This document shows positions 22,601-32,459 of a stretch of DNA of 64,000 bases, in pieces. A program made the position numbers and the translations under genes. The first letter of the stretch is position 1. Every line of letters starts with the position of its first letter. The stretch is from NCBI GenBank assembly GCA_035578155.1, contig JAPWDM010000009.1:1400001-1464000 (forward strand), read 5' to 3'. The notes beneath the pieces were generated by a model. That model had not been told where the DNA came from. It searched no databases and saw only the letters and a list, made by a program, of their open reading frames with translations. Source of the DNA: Brachynemurus nebulosus (taxonomy: Eukaryota; Arthropoda; Insecta; Neuroptera; Myrmeleontidae).

Positions 22601-25600
22601 ATTATTGACTTTTAATATATTTTTTAAGAAAAAAAAAAGATATGAGTGAGTTATCACAGTGTGTAAATCACATAAACGTAAAAAATTATACAAATAGATA
22701 AATTTTTAGTTTTTGTTTTTTGAAGCCTAATAAATAATATACAAAAGTTAATAAATTAGTCGCTTTTAGTCATTTAAAAAAAAATTAATCATATTAGTCA
22801 TTCAGTCGAAGTTAAAACAGTCGACTAAAAAATGACTAAATTTACACAAAATTATATAAAATTCGAAAAATTAAAAACTAAAAAAATTTCCACTGGTACG
22901 ATTTTTCATTTCTCATCTTTGTTTTTCTTTTAAAAAAATAATAATAATAATAAAATATTAAGTATCAATAAACAATTTCAAAAGAAAACATTTTGTTTTA
23001 AAATAATTACATAGGTTACCTCATTCATAAATTCGACTAAAAATTTAATCGATTAGTCGACTATTACGTGTTCGATATTTTCAACTAAAGACTAATTTTG
23101 TCTAAAAAACAACTTTAGTTAATTTCTCTTCAGCTCGACATCACTAAATTACAAACGAGTCGAACGAAATCCGAACCGGATTCGAAATGAATCAATTTGA
23201 TACCTAGATTTGTGCCGTGATTTGTGATGGTTACGAATTGTAGGAGATCCATCTTTTTCGGTTAAACGTATATCCTCCGAGGATGGCGCCAATGCTGTAC
23301 TGATGTCCGGTTTTGCAGGTTTTAATTTTTTATCTTCTCCATCAGATTTATTTAATTTGTCGTCTGCGGATGATTTTTTGTCCACGGTATATTCTTCGAA
23401 TATTCGACGGCATTGCTCTCCAAAGGCGTCGAGGAATACTTCCAAGACCTTAGTGGGGGAAAAAAGATTCAAATTAAGTTTAAAAATTTGTTTGCAATTA
23501 AGTTTGTTTTGTCACTTTTTATACAATAAAAAAAAATAAAAAATATATAATATGTATGAACGAGCCGACTTTCAGTTTTTACACCACCTTCAGGTAAAAT
23601 ACAATTAAAAGTTATTCATTTGAATAACAACCATTTTATAGCATAAAATATTTTTTTACGGTGCACAGTGGGGCCAAATACCATTAAAGACGGCAAAAAT
23701 ACAAAAAATTAAATTATAAGCTACAATTTTTATGACCCCTTAAATCAGTAGCTAAAATATTCTAGCAACGACCTCTGTAATTAACTTATGTAAAATAACG
23801 CGAGGGGGTGCAAATATATCGACTATTATTTGTTATTTCTATAAATTGATTGCTTTTTAAACGATATCATTGTATGTAAAATAGTGATTTGCGGGACCGT
23901 TATTTAAGTTATAAAAAAAAAAAATAAAATCGGTTATAATGGGCGATGTTCCCCATGGTATGTTATTTTTTTTTATGTATCTTATTTGTTAAAATCAGTA
24001 CTCGTATTGATACTATCAAGCTTTAATGAAACATGGTTAAATTATGTAGAAAAATTCTGTAAAAATTAATTTCTCAAAGAATTTTAGTTACGTATCCAAT
24101 CGAATCCAACGGATATATTTGTGGCATTTGATAAAGCAATTAGTCTATTTTGGTATTATGATTGCAGAGTTTGCACCAAATTGCACCTTTTTTCAAAATT
24201 TGCTGATTTTATTTTCATTTTGTTTGAGCAAAAATCATCAATAAGAAGCTTAGAAAGTTCATATAAGCTCTCAGTGGTGCATAAAAATATCAGATAATTA
24301 AATAAAACACTCGAATTTATTGGATTTAGGTAGGTACCGAATATTCCAGTTAAGTTAAAGCTAAAATTAAGCGTATCATCGAAATTCGTTGTCAAAAATA
24401 CCATATTCCATTTAAAATTTATAAGTTGATACCACGTGGCTAGAAACCAGTAACCGGAAATGAAATTAAGTTGTATGAAAAAAGTCTCAACCTAAGGTCA
24501 AACAAAATCTGCAAATTTCAAATTCATGCGACGAATGGTTTTTGCTATATCATTTGACTAACCGTTATGGGACACTCTGTATAGTGGGACACCCAGTATT
24601 TTATTAATAAATATCAAGTAAAAGTAAAATATATTGTTATATAACTATTCTGTAGTCAATAAAAGGACTAAATAATTTTTGCCATCTTTTACCTACTTTG
24701 GCCCCACTGTGCGGTGTGAAAACCGAAAGCCGGCTCGTTTTATGGTAAAAAGTGACGAAGCAAACGATTTCATATTATTAATATGAATTTTCACAAAATA
24801 AACCTTTCGAACGTTAATTATTGTTAGCATTAGCCTTTAATTTGTTAATAATATGATTATCTAAACCTTTTATTTTTTATATCAGTTAAAAAAATATGAA
24901 TAACAGTTTTTCAAAAAAACGACACTGTTTATTAAATTGCGTAAGGACAAGATCCGACACTTATTTAAAAGTGGTTAAGTGCGGATAAACCACCTAACGC
25001 CATGACAAACATGAAGAATTTATAAGGATTTCATTGTTGTACTACGAAATCCTAGTAGAGTACTACTCAATACAGTACAAACTCACTTTAACGATTACTT
25101 CAAAACATTAATTTTTTCAGGTCATATGGTAAATTAATGTTTTCAACGAGTCTGCAAACTTTATAAAACTATAAAATATAAAATATAATAATTTTCATAA
25201 TTATTCATTTGCAATGCACGCATTATCGAATAATTCGTTTAAGTAATAATTACTCTCGGTTAAGCCAAGTTAGAGTCGTTCAACAACTAATAACATTGCC
25301 CGTATATGCCTAATACAAACGGTAAAAATATTGCATTTTAATTTCCATTCTACTACGTTTCATTATTAAATGTTACTTAAAATTAATAACAAGGTGTGAA
25401 CAACAGTGGTATATTTAAGAATATCTTTGATATTTCAGTGGAAAATATGGGTAGGTAAAGTTATTAATTCGTTGACATCTTAACCTTATTAACCTTAACG
25501 TTAACATTTATTGTTTTTTCTTATTCTTGTTTGGTCATTTGAATATTTAGAAAATTTATTTATGATTCAGATCAAAGATTTTTATAACTTCATCAAAACA

Positions 25601-27446
25601 GTTAGGGTAGGGCGGGTATCTTTTTTTTACCCCGCCCTACCCTAAATATAACATTTTATTCAAAATCGAAAATTTAGGCAATGTTGACTGAGTTTATGGC
25701 ACGTCATATTTCCTATTGAATTATAAAGCCTACAAAATAGTTTGGCGTTCGAGAAATATTTCCGTTTCCTTCTGTTTTTTATTTTTTTACTCTAAACAAG
25801 GAAGTTACTTGTATTTAAGTTTCGCTATAAGAAATTCTTACTGTAATTTACTTCGTTCAAAACAATAAATAATTTAATTGCATCATCCTCACTAAATAAG
25901 TAACTTTTCGTTATAAAATCTGGTTTGAAGTTTGAAAAACCTAAACCCGATACGGGTACAAAACAAAATTTGAATTAGTGAAAAACCCTTCAAATGAGTA
26001 ATTTGGGCAAAATATTTCAAACTGTTCTTGAAAAATTATAATTTTTCTATTGAAACTAATCAGTCATAATAAAAAAAAAATAAAAATTAAAACAATTACT
26101 ATTAATTATAATGTTTAATTAAAGATAATTCATTAATTAGTTGAATTCCATCAAATAAAATATTTTAAATTTTAAGAAAACGCTTTTTAACTTTGAAATT
26201 TTTTCAAAAAAAGTACAGAATAATGAAAGTTTGTTGACATAACCTCAAAAAAAGATACTAGATGGCATTTATAGCAGTTACTTTACTTGATCTCAATGTG
26301 TTTGAGTTTCGCTATAAGAAATTTTTACTGTAATTTACTTTGGTCAAAACAATAATTAATTTCATTGCATCATCCTCATTAACTAAACAACTTTTCGTTG
26401 TAAAATCTGGTTTGAAGTTTGAATTTTTGGAAAACCTAAACCCGATGTGGATACAAAACAACATTTGAATTGGTGAAAAACCCTTTTGATGAGTAATTGG
26501 GGCAAAATATTTCAAACTGTTCTTGAAAAATTATAATTTTTCTATTGAAACTAATCAATCATAATAAAAAAAAATGTAAAAATTAAAACAATTACTATTA
26601 ATTAGTGGATTTCATCAAATAAAATACTTTAAATTGTAAAAAAAAACGCTTTTTAACTTTGAAAATTTTTAAAGAAAAAGTACAGAATAATAAGTTTGTT
26701 GACATAACCTCAAAAAAAGAATACTAGATGGCATTTATAGCAGTTAAAACTGTAAACAGTATTCATCTGTCATTCAAATATTTATTTTTAATTAGAAAAT
26801 AGACACCAACGAAAGAAAACTATTTGAAGACTTCGATAAAAAAAAAATAAATGCTTTTTTATTCAGAATTAATGACATACCAAAAATTATATCATCAACA
26901 TACATATAAACAAAAAAAAAAATTGCAAAATTTTGGAAAAACTAAACGAATTTTTCTTACCTTGCCCATAACGCTGGTCCCGTTCAATTTTTCGACACAC
27001 GCGCGAGCCCCTGAAACCTGCTCAAAAACCACCCGACCCAATCCCAAATGTTTATTTGTCGTTGGATGATAGTAAATAAATAATTCCTCCACGGCCCCAT
27101 ATTTTTGCACCATATCCGTTAAAAATTGTTTATCAATATTATCATTTAAATGACGTATGGTCACCTCCAGGGGCGGGGGTTCCCCCACGTAATTCGTGTC
27201 GATTTTAAAACGTGGCACCGGGATATCAAGAACTTCTAAACGTGTCCAAATTCTGGTCAAATGTGAACGTGGATCGCGTGGACATACAGGCGGATACGTT
27301 GGATCCCCGGGTACATTTCCATCGTAACGATATAATTTCGCGGATCCTTTGACCAGACACGGATCCACCAGGAGTTTATAGTTTTTTGGGGGTTTATGAC
27401 CATGTCCCGATGCACCACTTGAACTACGATCCATTGCGCCATTCAT
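13625..27446 (-). CDS. Set1: Histone H3 lysine-4 methyltransferase Set1 / SETD1 (complete)
   Basis: Catalytic subunit of COMPASS, which methylates H3K4 at active promoters in the nucleus. Minus-strand coding exons: 27446-26961, 23448-23204, 22047-21735, 19255-19119, 19039-18876, 18037-15189, 13798-13625. Every junction is GT-AG and the sum is exactly 1456 codons including stop. Domains: RRM about residues 94-168 (RNP1-like LGLGRVVF), a Pro/His-rich region, a long Ser/Glu/Arg/Lys-rich low-complexity segment, a WDR5-binding WIN motif GCARTEGYY at about 1237, N-SET, SET from about 1319 (NHSCN joined to PNCYA across the last junction, EEITYDYKF), and a post-SET zinc-binding tail [16 protein letters not shown] plus WIN separates it from Trx/KMT2. 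The ATG follows an acceptor, so exon 1 is non-coding. Introns hold a perfect palindrome and a Transib-like element. Exon 6 is clearly GC-richer than its surroundings. Confidence 0.97.
13876..14019. repeat. 144-bp perfect palindrome without spacer
   Basis: Every base from 13876 pairs with its partner to 14019 around the centre ACGCGT (13945-13950). I checked the arms base by base and found no mismatch and no loop. It lies in the last Set1 intron. Perfect spacerless palindromes are unstable, so this is either very young or an assembly product. Confidence 0.95.
14178..14575. repeat. R1 family, copy 2
   Basis: Starts with ctgtcgcagcatcctgcata and ends with agtcgcgtcatgacagt, the same end blocks as at 2885-2362 read on the other strand. 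It lies in the last Set1 intron. Open frames on both strands here (14144-14518, 14161-14472) are shadows of the repeat. Confidence 0.75.
14897..15025. repeat. R1 family, truncated copy
   Basis: Contains cctgtcacagtatcctgcat and the following ttttctcgaaaacca block only. Ends just 35-40 bases from the end of the open frame that runs past the Set1 exon-6 donor. Confidence 0.6.
18456..18687. mobile_element. MITE family R4, copy 2 (intact)
   Basis: Inverted termini AGGGTAAAAGCCCCCTTTG with complement, followed by inverted tggaacggtat. 232 bp, no coding capacity. It serves as the uninterrupted reference for the copy at 7225-7890. Located in Set1 intron 5. Confidence 0.9.
19286..19361 (+). pseudogene. 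LINE reverse transcriptase scrap
   Basis: Reads [16 protein letters not shown] and then stops. This is the same conserved PQGSxLGPLLF block of jockey-like reverse transcriptases. It sits antisense, just upstream of the Set1 exon-4 acceptor (19256). Too short to classify. Confidence 0.55.
19763..20612. mobile_element. hAT-like MITE, CAGGGTGTCCACA termini, 850 bp
   Basis: Inverted ends CAGGGTGTCCACA with complement TGTGGACACCCTG-like at right. Both subterminal regions hold many copies of ttccctgactttcc. Left flank ctaaat and right flank taaata suggest a short target duplication, but a clean 8-bp one is not visible. AT-rich core; the open frame at 20498-20689 is a reading of the repeats. Located in Set1 intron 3 (between exons 3 and 4). 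Confidence 0.75.
20775..21240. repeat. R1 family, copy 3, with impure TA tract
   Basis: Begins ctgtcgcagcatcctgcata and ends agttgcgtcatgacagt. Its middle (21050-21125) is an interrupted (ATA)/(TATA) tract at the position where copy 1 has a pure TA microsatellite. Confidence 0.75.
21540..21682. repeat. Dispersed repeat family R5, partial copy
   Basis: Shares agtggtcaagcgtggatagaccacct and a following ttgttgttagagctacgaaatc block with the fuller copies at 24825-25066 and 55428-55660. Immediately upstream is a run of 13 C at about 21507. Confidence 0.6.
22085..23144. mobile_element. MITE family R3, copy 2, with multiplied left end
   Basis: The left terminus GTGATGTCGAGC occurs at 22179 and 22327, and in diverged form at 22417, each followed by TTAGTCGATTAATCGACT-type palindromes. 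A headless piece precedes at 22085. A single right end GCTCGACATCAC closes it at 23144, next to TA. This looks like repeated self-insertion or tandem duplication of one end. Lies in Set1 intron 2. Confidence 0.75.
23559..24739. mobile_element. Outer MITE (AACGAGCCGRCTTTC termini) carrying an insertion
   Basis: Left end AACGAGCCGACTTTCAG and the complement of the right end AACGAGCCGGCTTTCGG match over about 27 bases with few differences. Without the inner element (23664-24711 plus one CGGTG) it is about 130 bp. Located in Set1 intron 1. Confidence 0.75.
23664..24711. mobile_element. Transib-like non-autonomous element (CACAGTG termini, 5-bp TSD)
   Basis: Both termini read inward CACAGTGGGGCCAAA, and the direct repeat CGGTG lies outside on both sides (23659-23663 and 24712-24716). 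CACAGTG is identical to the V(D)J RSS heptamer. At both ends a 22-base spacer is followed by GCAAAAAT(A/T), which resembles the RSS nonamer. Known Transib elements have CAC-starting RSS-like termini and GC-rich 5-bp target duplications. 1048 bp, no transposase recognised, so family assignment rests on termini and TSD only. Confidence 0.72.
24825..25066. repeat. R5 family, copy 2
   Basis: Shares with 55428-55660 the blocks tttgttaataatatgatt, aaattgcgtaag, gtgcggataaaccacc and tttataaggatttc. No inverted termini were identified, so class is unknown. Confidence 0.7.
25602..25645. repeat. G-rich hairpin in Set1 intron 1
   Basis: TTAGGGTAGGGCGGGTA pairs with TACCCCGCCCTACCCTAA across a T-rich loop, with one bulged base. 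It is a conspicuously GC-rich stem in very AT-rich sequence, with three closely spaced G-runs on one strand. Confidence 0.85.
25819..26748 (+). repeat. Two-unit tandem duplication, period about 487 bp
   Basis: Units begin gtttcgctataagaaat at 25819 and 26306 and end agatggcatttatagcagtt near 26280 and 26748. Divergence is moderate, with small indels. Lies in Set1 intron 1, unrelated to the coding sequence. Confidence 0.85.
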
Positions 27447-27505
27447 TCTGAAAAAAGAGAATTTTCAGTTTGTAGTTTTCAGAGTTTTACGTGAAATATA
27501 CTTAC

Positions 27506-27600
27506 ATTGGATTTGGTTTAGTTTACGTAAATGAAAAGTTGACAATTTGCGTGGAAATGAGTTACCGCGTTTGTTTGAATGTTAGTTTTATACATGTTCT
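27506..27600 (-). other. Set1: Probable non-coding first exon and promoter side of Set1
   Basis: A donor (CCAAT then GTAAGT on the minus strand) ends this exon at 27506. It matches the acceptor TTTTTTCAG directly before the start ATG (27446). The 5' limit is not visible; 27600 is a guess. Confidence 0.5.
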
Positions 27601-29456
27601 TTCATCGGATGCATGAAACATTTCAAAAATTCACGATATTCTGTTTAAATTGTAAATTATTATTTGTATGTCATTATTAAAAAACATCAAACGCGAATAT
27701 TCATCATAACCTCAAAGTATTTGAAAAGTTCGAATATGTAAATTAAATATGTACACGAATTAATTAAATATATACAAATGGGCTTAATTTGTTGCCGTAA
27801 TAAATATTGCTTTATAGAAATAAATATTTTAATGTTTTGGTTATGATGCCTTTTCTTTCTCGTTTTTTGACGTTTACGTTTTTATGTGATGGATATTCAG
27901 ATCAGGAGTACATAATTAAGTTGATTCATAGCGCATCTTTTGTCTCTCTTGTACCGTAGATAGGAATAAATCGGGAACAAAACGAAAAATGTTATTCGTG
28001 AGCAATGGAAGAAGGAAAGGTATATAATCTCCAAATATATAATATTGTAAAGGAAGGACCATTTTCCAAAATACTGATCAACATATTATGAATATTAAAC
28101 GTGCGTATTATGAATGACGTCATTTTGTAAATAAACAGTAACGGTTTTAATGTAATTAAAACATTGCCATTGCTTTTAAAACAATATATTTAGTATATTT
28201 TTCTTATAATTGTGATTTCTACATATATAAAAACATAAACAATTAATTAATTACTTTTAATATCTGTTCTATTTGATTCAATAATCAACTCCTTAAGAAT
28301 GCTGTTCGACTATTTTATCAGTTAATTTTTCGAATTCTTAATTGTCTACTAAATCACTGTATTTTCTAACGGTGCTTAAAGAATATTATAAATTACTATA
28401 AACTGAAAACAAAAATTGTTCAAATTAATCGATTATTTACAATTTATAACTATTTCTTTAAAAAGATTACGTTTTGGTTTATAATTTTCCATCACTAGTA
28501 AGACATCTTTTTGATAAAAGTAGACACAAACATAAATAAAACTATACATTTATTATCATTTTATTAATAAATAAATAAATACAAACAAAACACATAATCT
28601 TGGAGTTAAATTTTTATATGCTCATTGATTTTACATATAAGACGCTACTGAAATGAAGGGTCAATCTAACCTATATTTTAATTTTTACATATTATTTTTT
28701 ACAATATTTTTAAAATTTTTGACGTTATTATCACATATTTTAACTAAAAAACGAATTTCTTATTTACGTAGAATGATTCCTTTTTCGGTATTTCCTTTGC
28801 TTTGTGTAATGTCAAAATTGGTATTTTTCCGCTTATTATAAACCTGTTTTTTTAATAAAAAATTTGGAAAAATTAACACATTTTCGCTAGAAGTGCTATC
28901 GTATCAAAATTGTTTTGATACGATAAAGTGATCATCCTCGCGTAAATTTTTAATATATTAAAGATTAGGTACTCATAAAATAAATATGTATGTACAAAAG
29001 TCTGAATTCGTGCCTATTTATGCCACTCTACGGTATTCGTGAATTATATAATTGATTTGAACACGACGTTTTTGTAATTTTTATAAATCGGACAATTATA
29101 ATACAACATTGTGGTATGTATTATTCCAAAAAATTTCCTGTTTGTCCTGCAGTTTTTGAAAACCATTAAATAATTCCAATAAAACAAATTAATTTTTTTT
29201 GAGGCTTTGATTCAATTTTCCAAAAAAAAAGACGTTTTCTTCGACATCAGTTGTCTTTGTTATTCACTTGAAGTTGGTGATAAGTTGAAGGACGATCGTC
29301 GATCAGCTTTTTTTTCTGCTAGAATTTTCACTGTTTGCAATTTTTTGAGATTTTCAATAAAAAAAATTACATAACCAATTTGAATTACTATATTAATTGG
29401 TTTTAATAAGTTTATTAATATATTTAACCGAAATATTTTAATTCATATTTTAGAAA
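27601..29456. other. Divergent intergenic region Set1 / UQCRH
   Basis: About 1.9 kb, AT-rich. An acceptor (attcatattttag) sits directly before the UQCRH ATG, so UQCRH has an upstream non-coding exon somewhere here, probably 29200-29350, but its donor is not certain. The open frame at 28653-28841 is hydrophobic low-complexity and not convincing. Confidence 0.5.
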
Positions 29457-29859
29457 ATGTCTTTCCTCACTAAATTCTTCCCAAAAGTCGAGGCTCAGGA
29501 GGAGGAACCACCAGAAGAAGAGGATTTAGTCGATCCACAACAAGAACTAAGAGTAGGTTTCAAAAAAAAAAAAAAAAAAACGTTAAGTTCTTATCATTTT
29601 TGAAAATAAAGTTCAAATTAAAGTGATTTTTGGTTAATTTCGTTTAATTTTTCATTAAAAAATGAAAAATTTTTGCATTTTTTAGGAAAAATGTGCTCAA
29701 ACATCTCATGCACAAGCGCTACATAAGAAATTAGAAGAGTGTAATAATCGAGTGAATTCGCGTTCAAAAACCACAGAGACCTGTGTCGAGGAACTCTTCG
29801 ATTATTTGCATGCCATTGATCATTGTGTCACAAAAGATCTATTCTCTAAGTTAAAATAA
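29457..29859 (+). CDS. UQCRH: Cytochrome b-c1 complex subunit 6 (hinge protein)
   Basis: Acidic hinge subunit of mitochondrial complex III, in the intermembrane space, which helps cytochrome c1 interact with cytochrome c. Two coding exons, 29457-29552 and 29686-29859, give 89 residues. The first encodes MSFLTKFFPKVEAQEEE plus further acidic residues. The second contains the paired-cysteine CHCH-like pattern (EKCAQTSHAQ, LEECNNRV, TETCVEELFDYLH, AIDHCVTKDLFSKLK). Length and four cysteines are as in the family. A donor AGA/GTAGGT and acceptor TTTTTTAG/GAA bound the short intron. A polyadenylation signal lies at 29905-29910. The ORF is too short in each exon to stand out, but the match is clear. 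Confidence 0.96.
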
Positions 29860-29944
29860 ATTGTTTTAAAAAGAAAAATCATGTAAAAACGAACAGTAGT
29901 TGTTAATAAAATTGTAATTTATATCGTTATGTAAAACAAAATTA

Positions 29945-30362
29945 TTGTTGTCATTTTTTGAAAAATATTTTCATTGATTTTCCAATTTAGGTATTAGAAC
30001 AAGGCCCGGAAAATTTTTTTAATTAGTTTGTATACCAGTACCTACAAAAAATTTAAATTTTTGTATCATAAACTTTTTGAGAAACTTTAAAAAGAATAAA
30101 AGTTAGGTTAAGTTTAGCGTCAAAAAGTCATTTCAGTACAGGATGTTTCAGACCTATCTTTATGTTGAATCATTTTTGAAAAAGTATTTTCATTGATTTT
30201 CCGATTTACAAATTAACGACAATAAATATTTTTATTAGTTTGTGTACCAGTGCCTACAAAAAATTTAAATTTTTGTATCTTTTTGAGAAACTCTTCAAGG
30301 AATAAAAATTAGGTTAAGTTTCGTGTCAAAAAGTCATTTCAGTACAGGATGTTTCAGACCTA
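29945..30362 (+). repeat. Two-unit tandem repeat, about 217 bp, downstream of UQCRH
   Basis: Both units share tattttcattgattttcc, ctacaaaaaatttaaattttt and gtcatttcagtacaggatg. The first unit starts within about 100 bases of the UQCRH stop, and may be partly transcribed. Confidence 0.8.
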
Positions 30363-30489
30363 TTCAGACTTATCGTTGGTGTACTACATCGAAATCCTAA
30401 AAATGAAAAATTGACTTAAAAATAGGATGACGGTGACTGAAATTATCAATAGGTAAAAAAAAAAATACACAGCATTTATAATTAAAAAA

Positions 30490-30840
30490 TATTACTGTTA
30501 TTACCTAACTATATATTCGATAAGTCAATTATTATTCAAAAAGTGCATCTTCTATTATGATGAGCTTCGATGTAGGATAAGTAGATAAGCTAAACAATAT
30601 ACTGCATTTTTTTGAACGGTGTAAGTATACTAGAAATTTACCAAAAAATAAAAAAAAAAATTTTTAGTTATTTTTAAACACTCTTCTATTGTTAATACAT
30701 ACCATATACTCAATTAATTATTTATTACTCAAAAAGCGTATCTTCGATTTTGATGAAATTTGGTGTGCTGTAAGTACATAAGGTAAATCATATTCTGTAT
30801 TTTTTTGAAAGATGTAAATATACTAGAACCATACTAAAAA
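30490..30840 (+). repeat. Two-unit diverged tandem repeat, about 210 bp
   Basis: Units share tcaattattattcaaaaag-like, gatgaaatttg(g)tgt and tttttttgaa(c/a)g(g/a)tgtaa blocks. Spacer between UQCRH and ANKFY1. Confidence 0.65.
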
Positions 30841-31189
30841 ATAAAATATATTTTTTATGTAATTATTTTGAACTTTTAAAATTTAGGGAAAAATGTCAAA
30901 AAAATATATAATATAGCTCCAAGTATTACCTAAATTTTGGCGTCGGTTTTATTTTCCTAGGTGTTATAGTTTTTGAGAAAATTGAGTTTGAAAAATTGCA
31001 GCACTCACACATATATTTGTTAATATCTCAAGGACAAATCATGGTTAAGCGTCAATGACTCTATATTTGGTAATCATTTGGGGTATATACCAATGTTACT
31101 ACATATATTATTACAGACATCGGCTATGGCGGCCATTTCTCTATGCTTATCTTGCTGTACCCTTTTCAAACATTATTTTTCCAAAAATA

Positions 31190-31262
31190 CAGTTGCGGAC
31201 AAAAAAACCTCTTACTTTGTCCGGGCCCCCGGGCAATTGTCCCCCTCCCGCTTAAGAGAAAA
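31190..31262. repeat. GC-rich transposon scrap (tccgggcccccgggcaattg)
   Basis: Isolated GC-rich block in AT-rich spacer, sharing gggcccccgggca with the element starting at 63831. It looks like an internal piece of a hAT-type MITE; no termini are recognised. Confidence 0.45.
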
Positions 31263-31540
31263 ATCATTTTTTCGTCTCGTTTTTCTGTAGTTACGAGTAA
31301 TTTATGTTCAAAATTTGAATTTAACACTAAACTGAATTTAACACAGTACATAGGAAAAAATAACCATAACTCCGAAAATAATTCGAATTTCCGTAAATCC
31401 TTTTAGAGGCTTATTCTTGAAGGTCCTAAACTTTGAAAATATGATTCAAATCCTGGTGATTGTCATATATAATCCTACTGGTAACTGGTTTAATCTGTCG
31501 TGAAATGTGTGGCAGATTCAATTTAAAAAATTCCTTCGTG

Positions 31541-32145
31541 TAGGGTAAACGGTATAGTTACTGGACAATTAAGAAAAATTTTCAAAACAAAGTACAGAAA
31601 AAGTACGTGTTGCAACTTTATTTTTAACGAAAAAATTCATAAATAAAGTAAGACCTGTCTACTGTAATGTACCATTTAAAACTTTCATATTACATATTGG
31701 TAAGTCTCTGAAAAAAAAAAAAATAAAAGAGTTGTGCGTGTAGAAAAATACAGTTATTGGACAAAAATTGCATTTATTAATTTCTGGTGTATTTCCATAA
31801 TCCACAAGTCCTGTATCATGTACACAGCCTTTATCCACTCCTTGATCAACTCTTTACGATGATTCACAATTTTGCAGGATATTATTAAATGATTCTAGCC
31901 TTGTCACTCACTAGACGCAGTAAACTTTTTTAACGAACTACCTAAGACCACGCTAAAAATGACGTAGTTACAGGTTTCTGTAAATTATGGTTAACTCAGA
32001 ATGCATTTTCTGAAAATAGATACTACAGGGTTCTCTTTAACTAAAAAAAATCAGGAAGATTGCTTTACTATAAGCCTTATAATCTCCAAAAGAGAGTGTC
32101 TTGTCCAATAACTGTCAGTGTCCAATAACTATACCGTTTACCCTA
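31541..32145. mobile_element. MITE (AGGGTAAACGGTATAGTTA termini, TA flanks)
   Basis: Left AGGGTAAACGGTATAGTTAC and complement of right AGGGTAAACGGTATAGTTAT match over about 26 bases. A second inverted cagttattggaca block lies inside each end. 605 bp, non-coding, TA at both borders. Its outermost bases (AGGGTAAA) resemble those of R4, so the two may be mobilised by related transposases. Confidence 0.85.
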
Positions 32146-32459
32146 TTTCATTAAAGGGGTTAAAAAAACAAATTTTTTGCTTTGGTTAATAGATTTTTTA
32201 TTTACAAACAATATGATTTTTATAGTACAGTTATATAATATTTTAGAAAAAAATAAAAATATTAACATAATTGATAATAATTTGAAAAAATAGGAAAAAA
32301 TATTATTAATGTAGCTTCTTTCATATCAAATTTATTTTTTAAAATATTGTCTATTCGTAGTAATTTCGTATTAAAAATATAAATATATATTTTAGAAATG
32401 CTTGAAATATTTTGGCGACGGAAGCATTAAAAAAAAAGAAAACTTAAATACTTCACATT

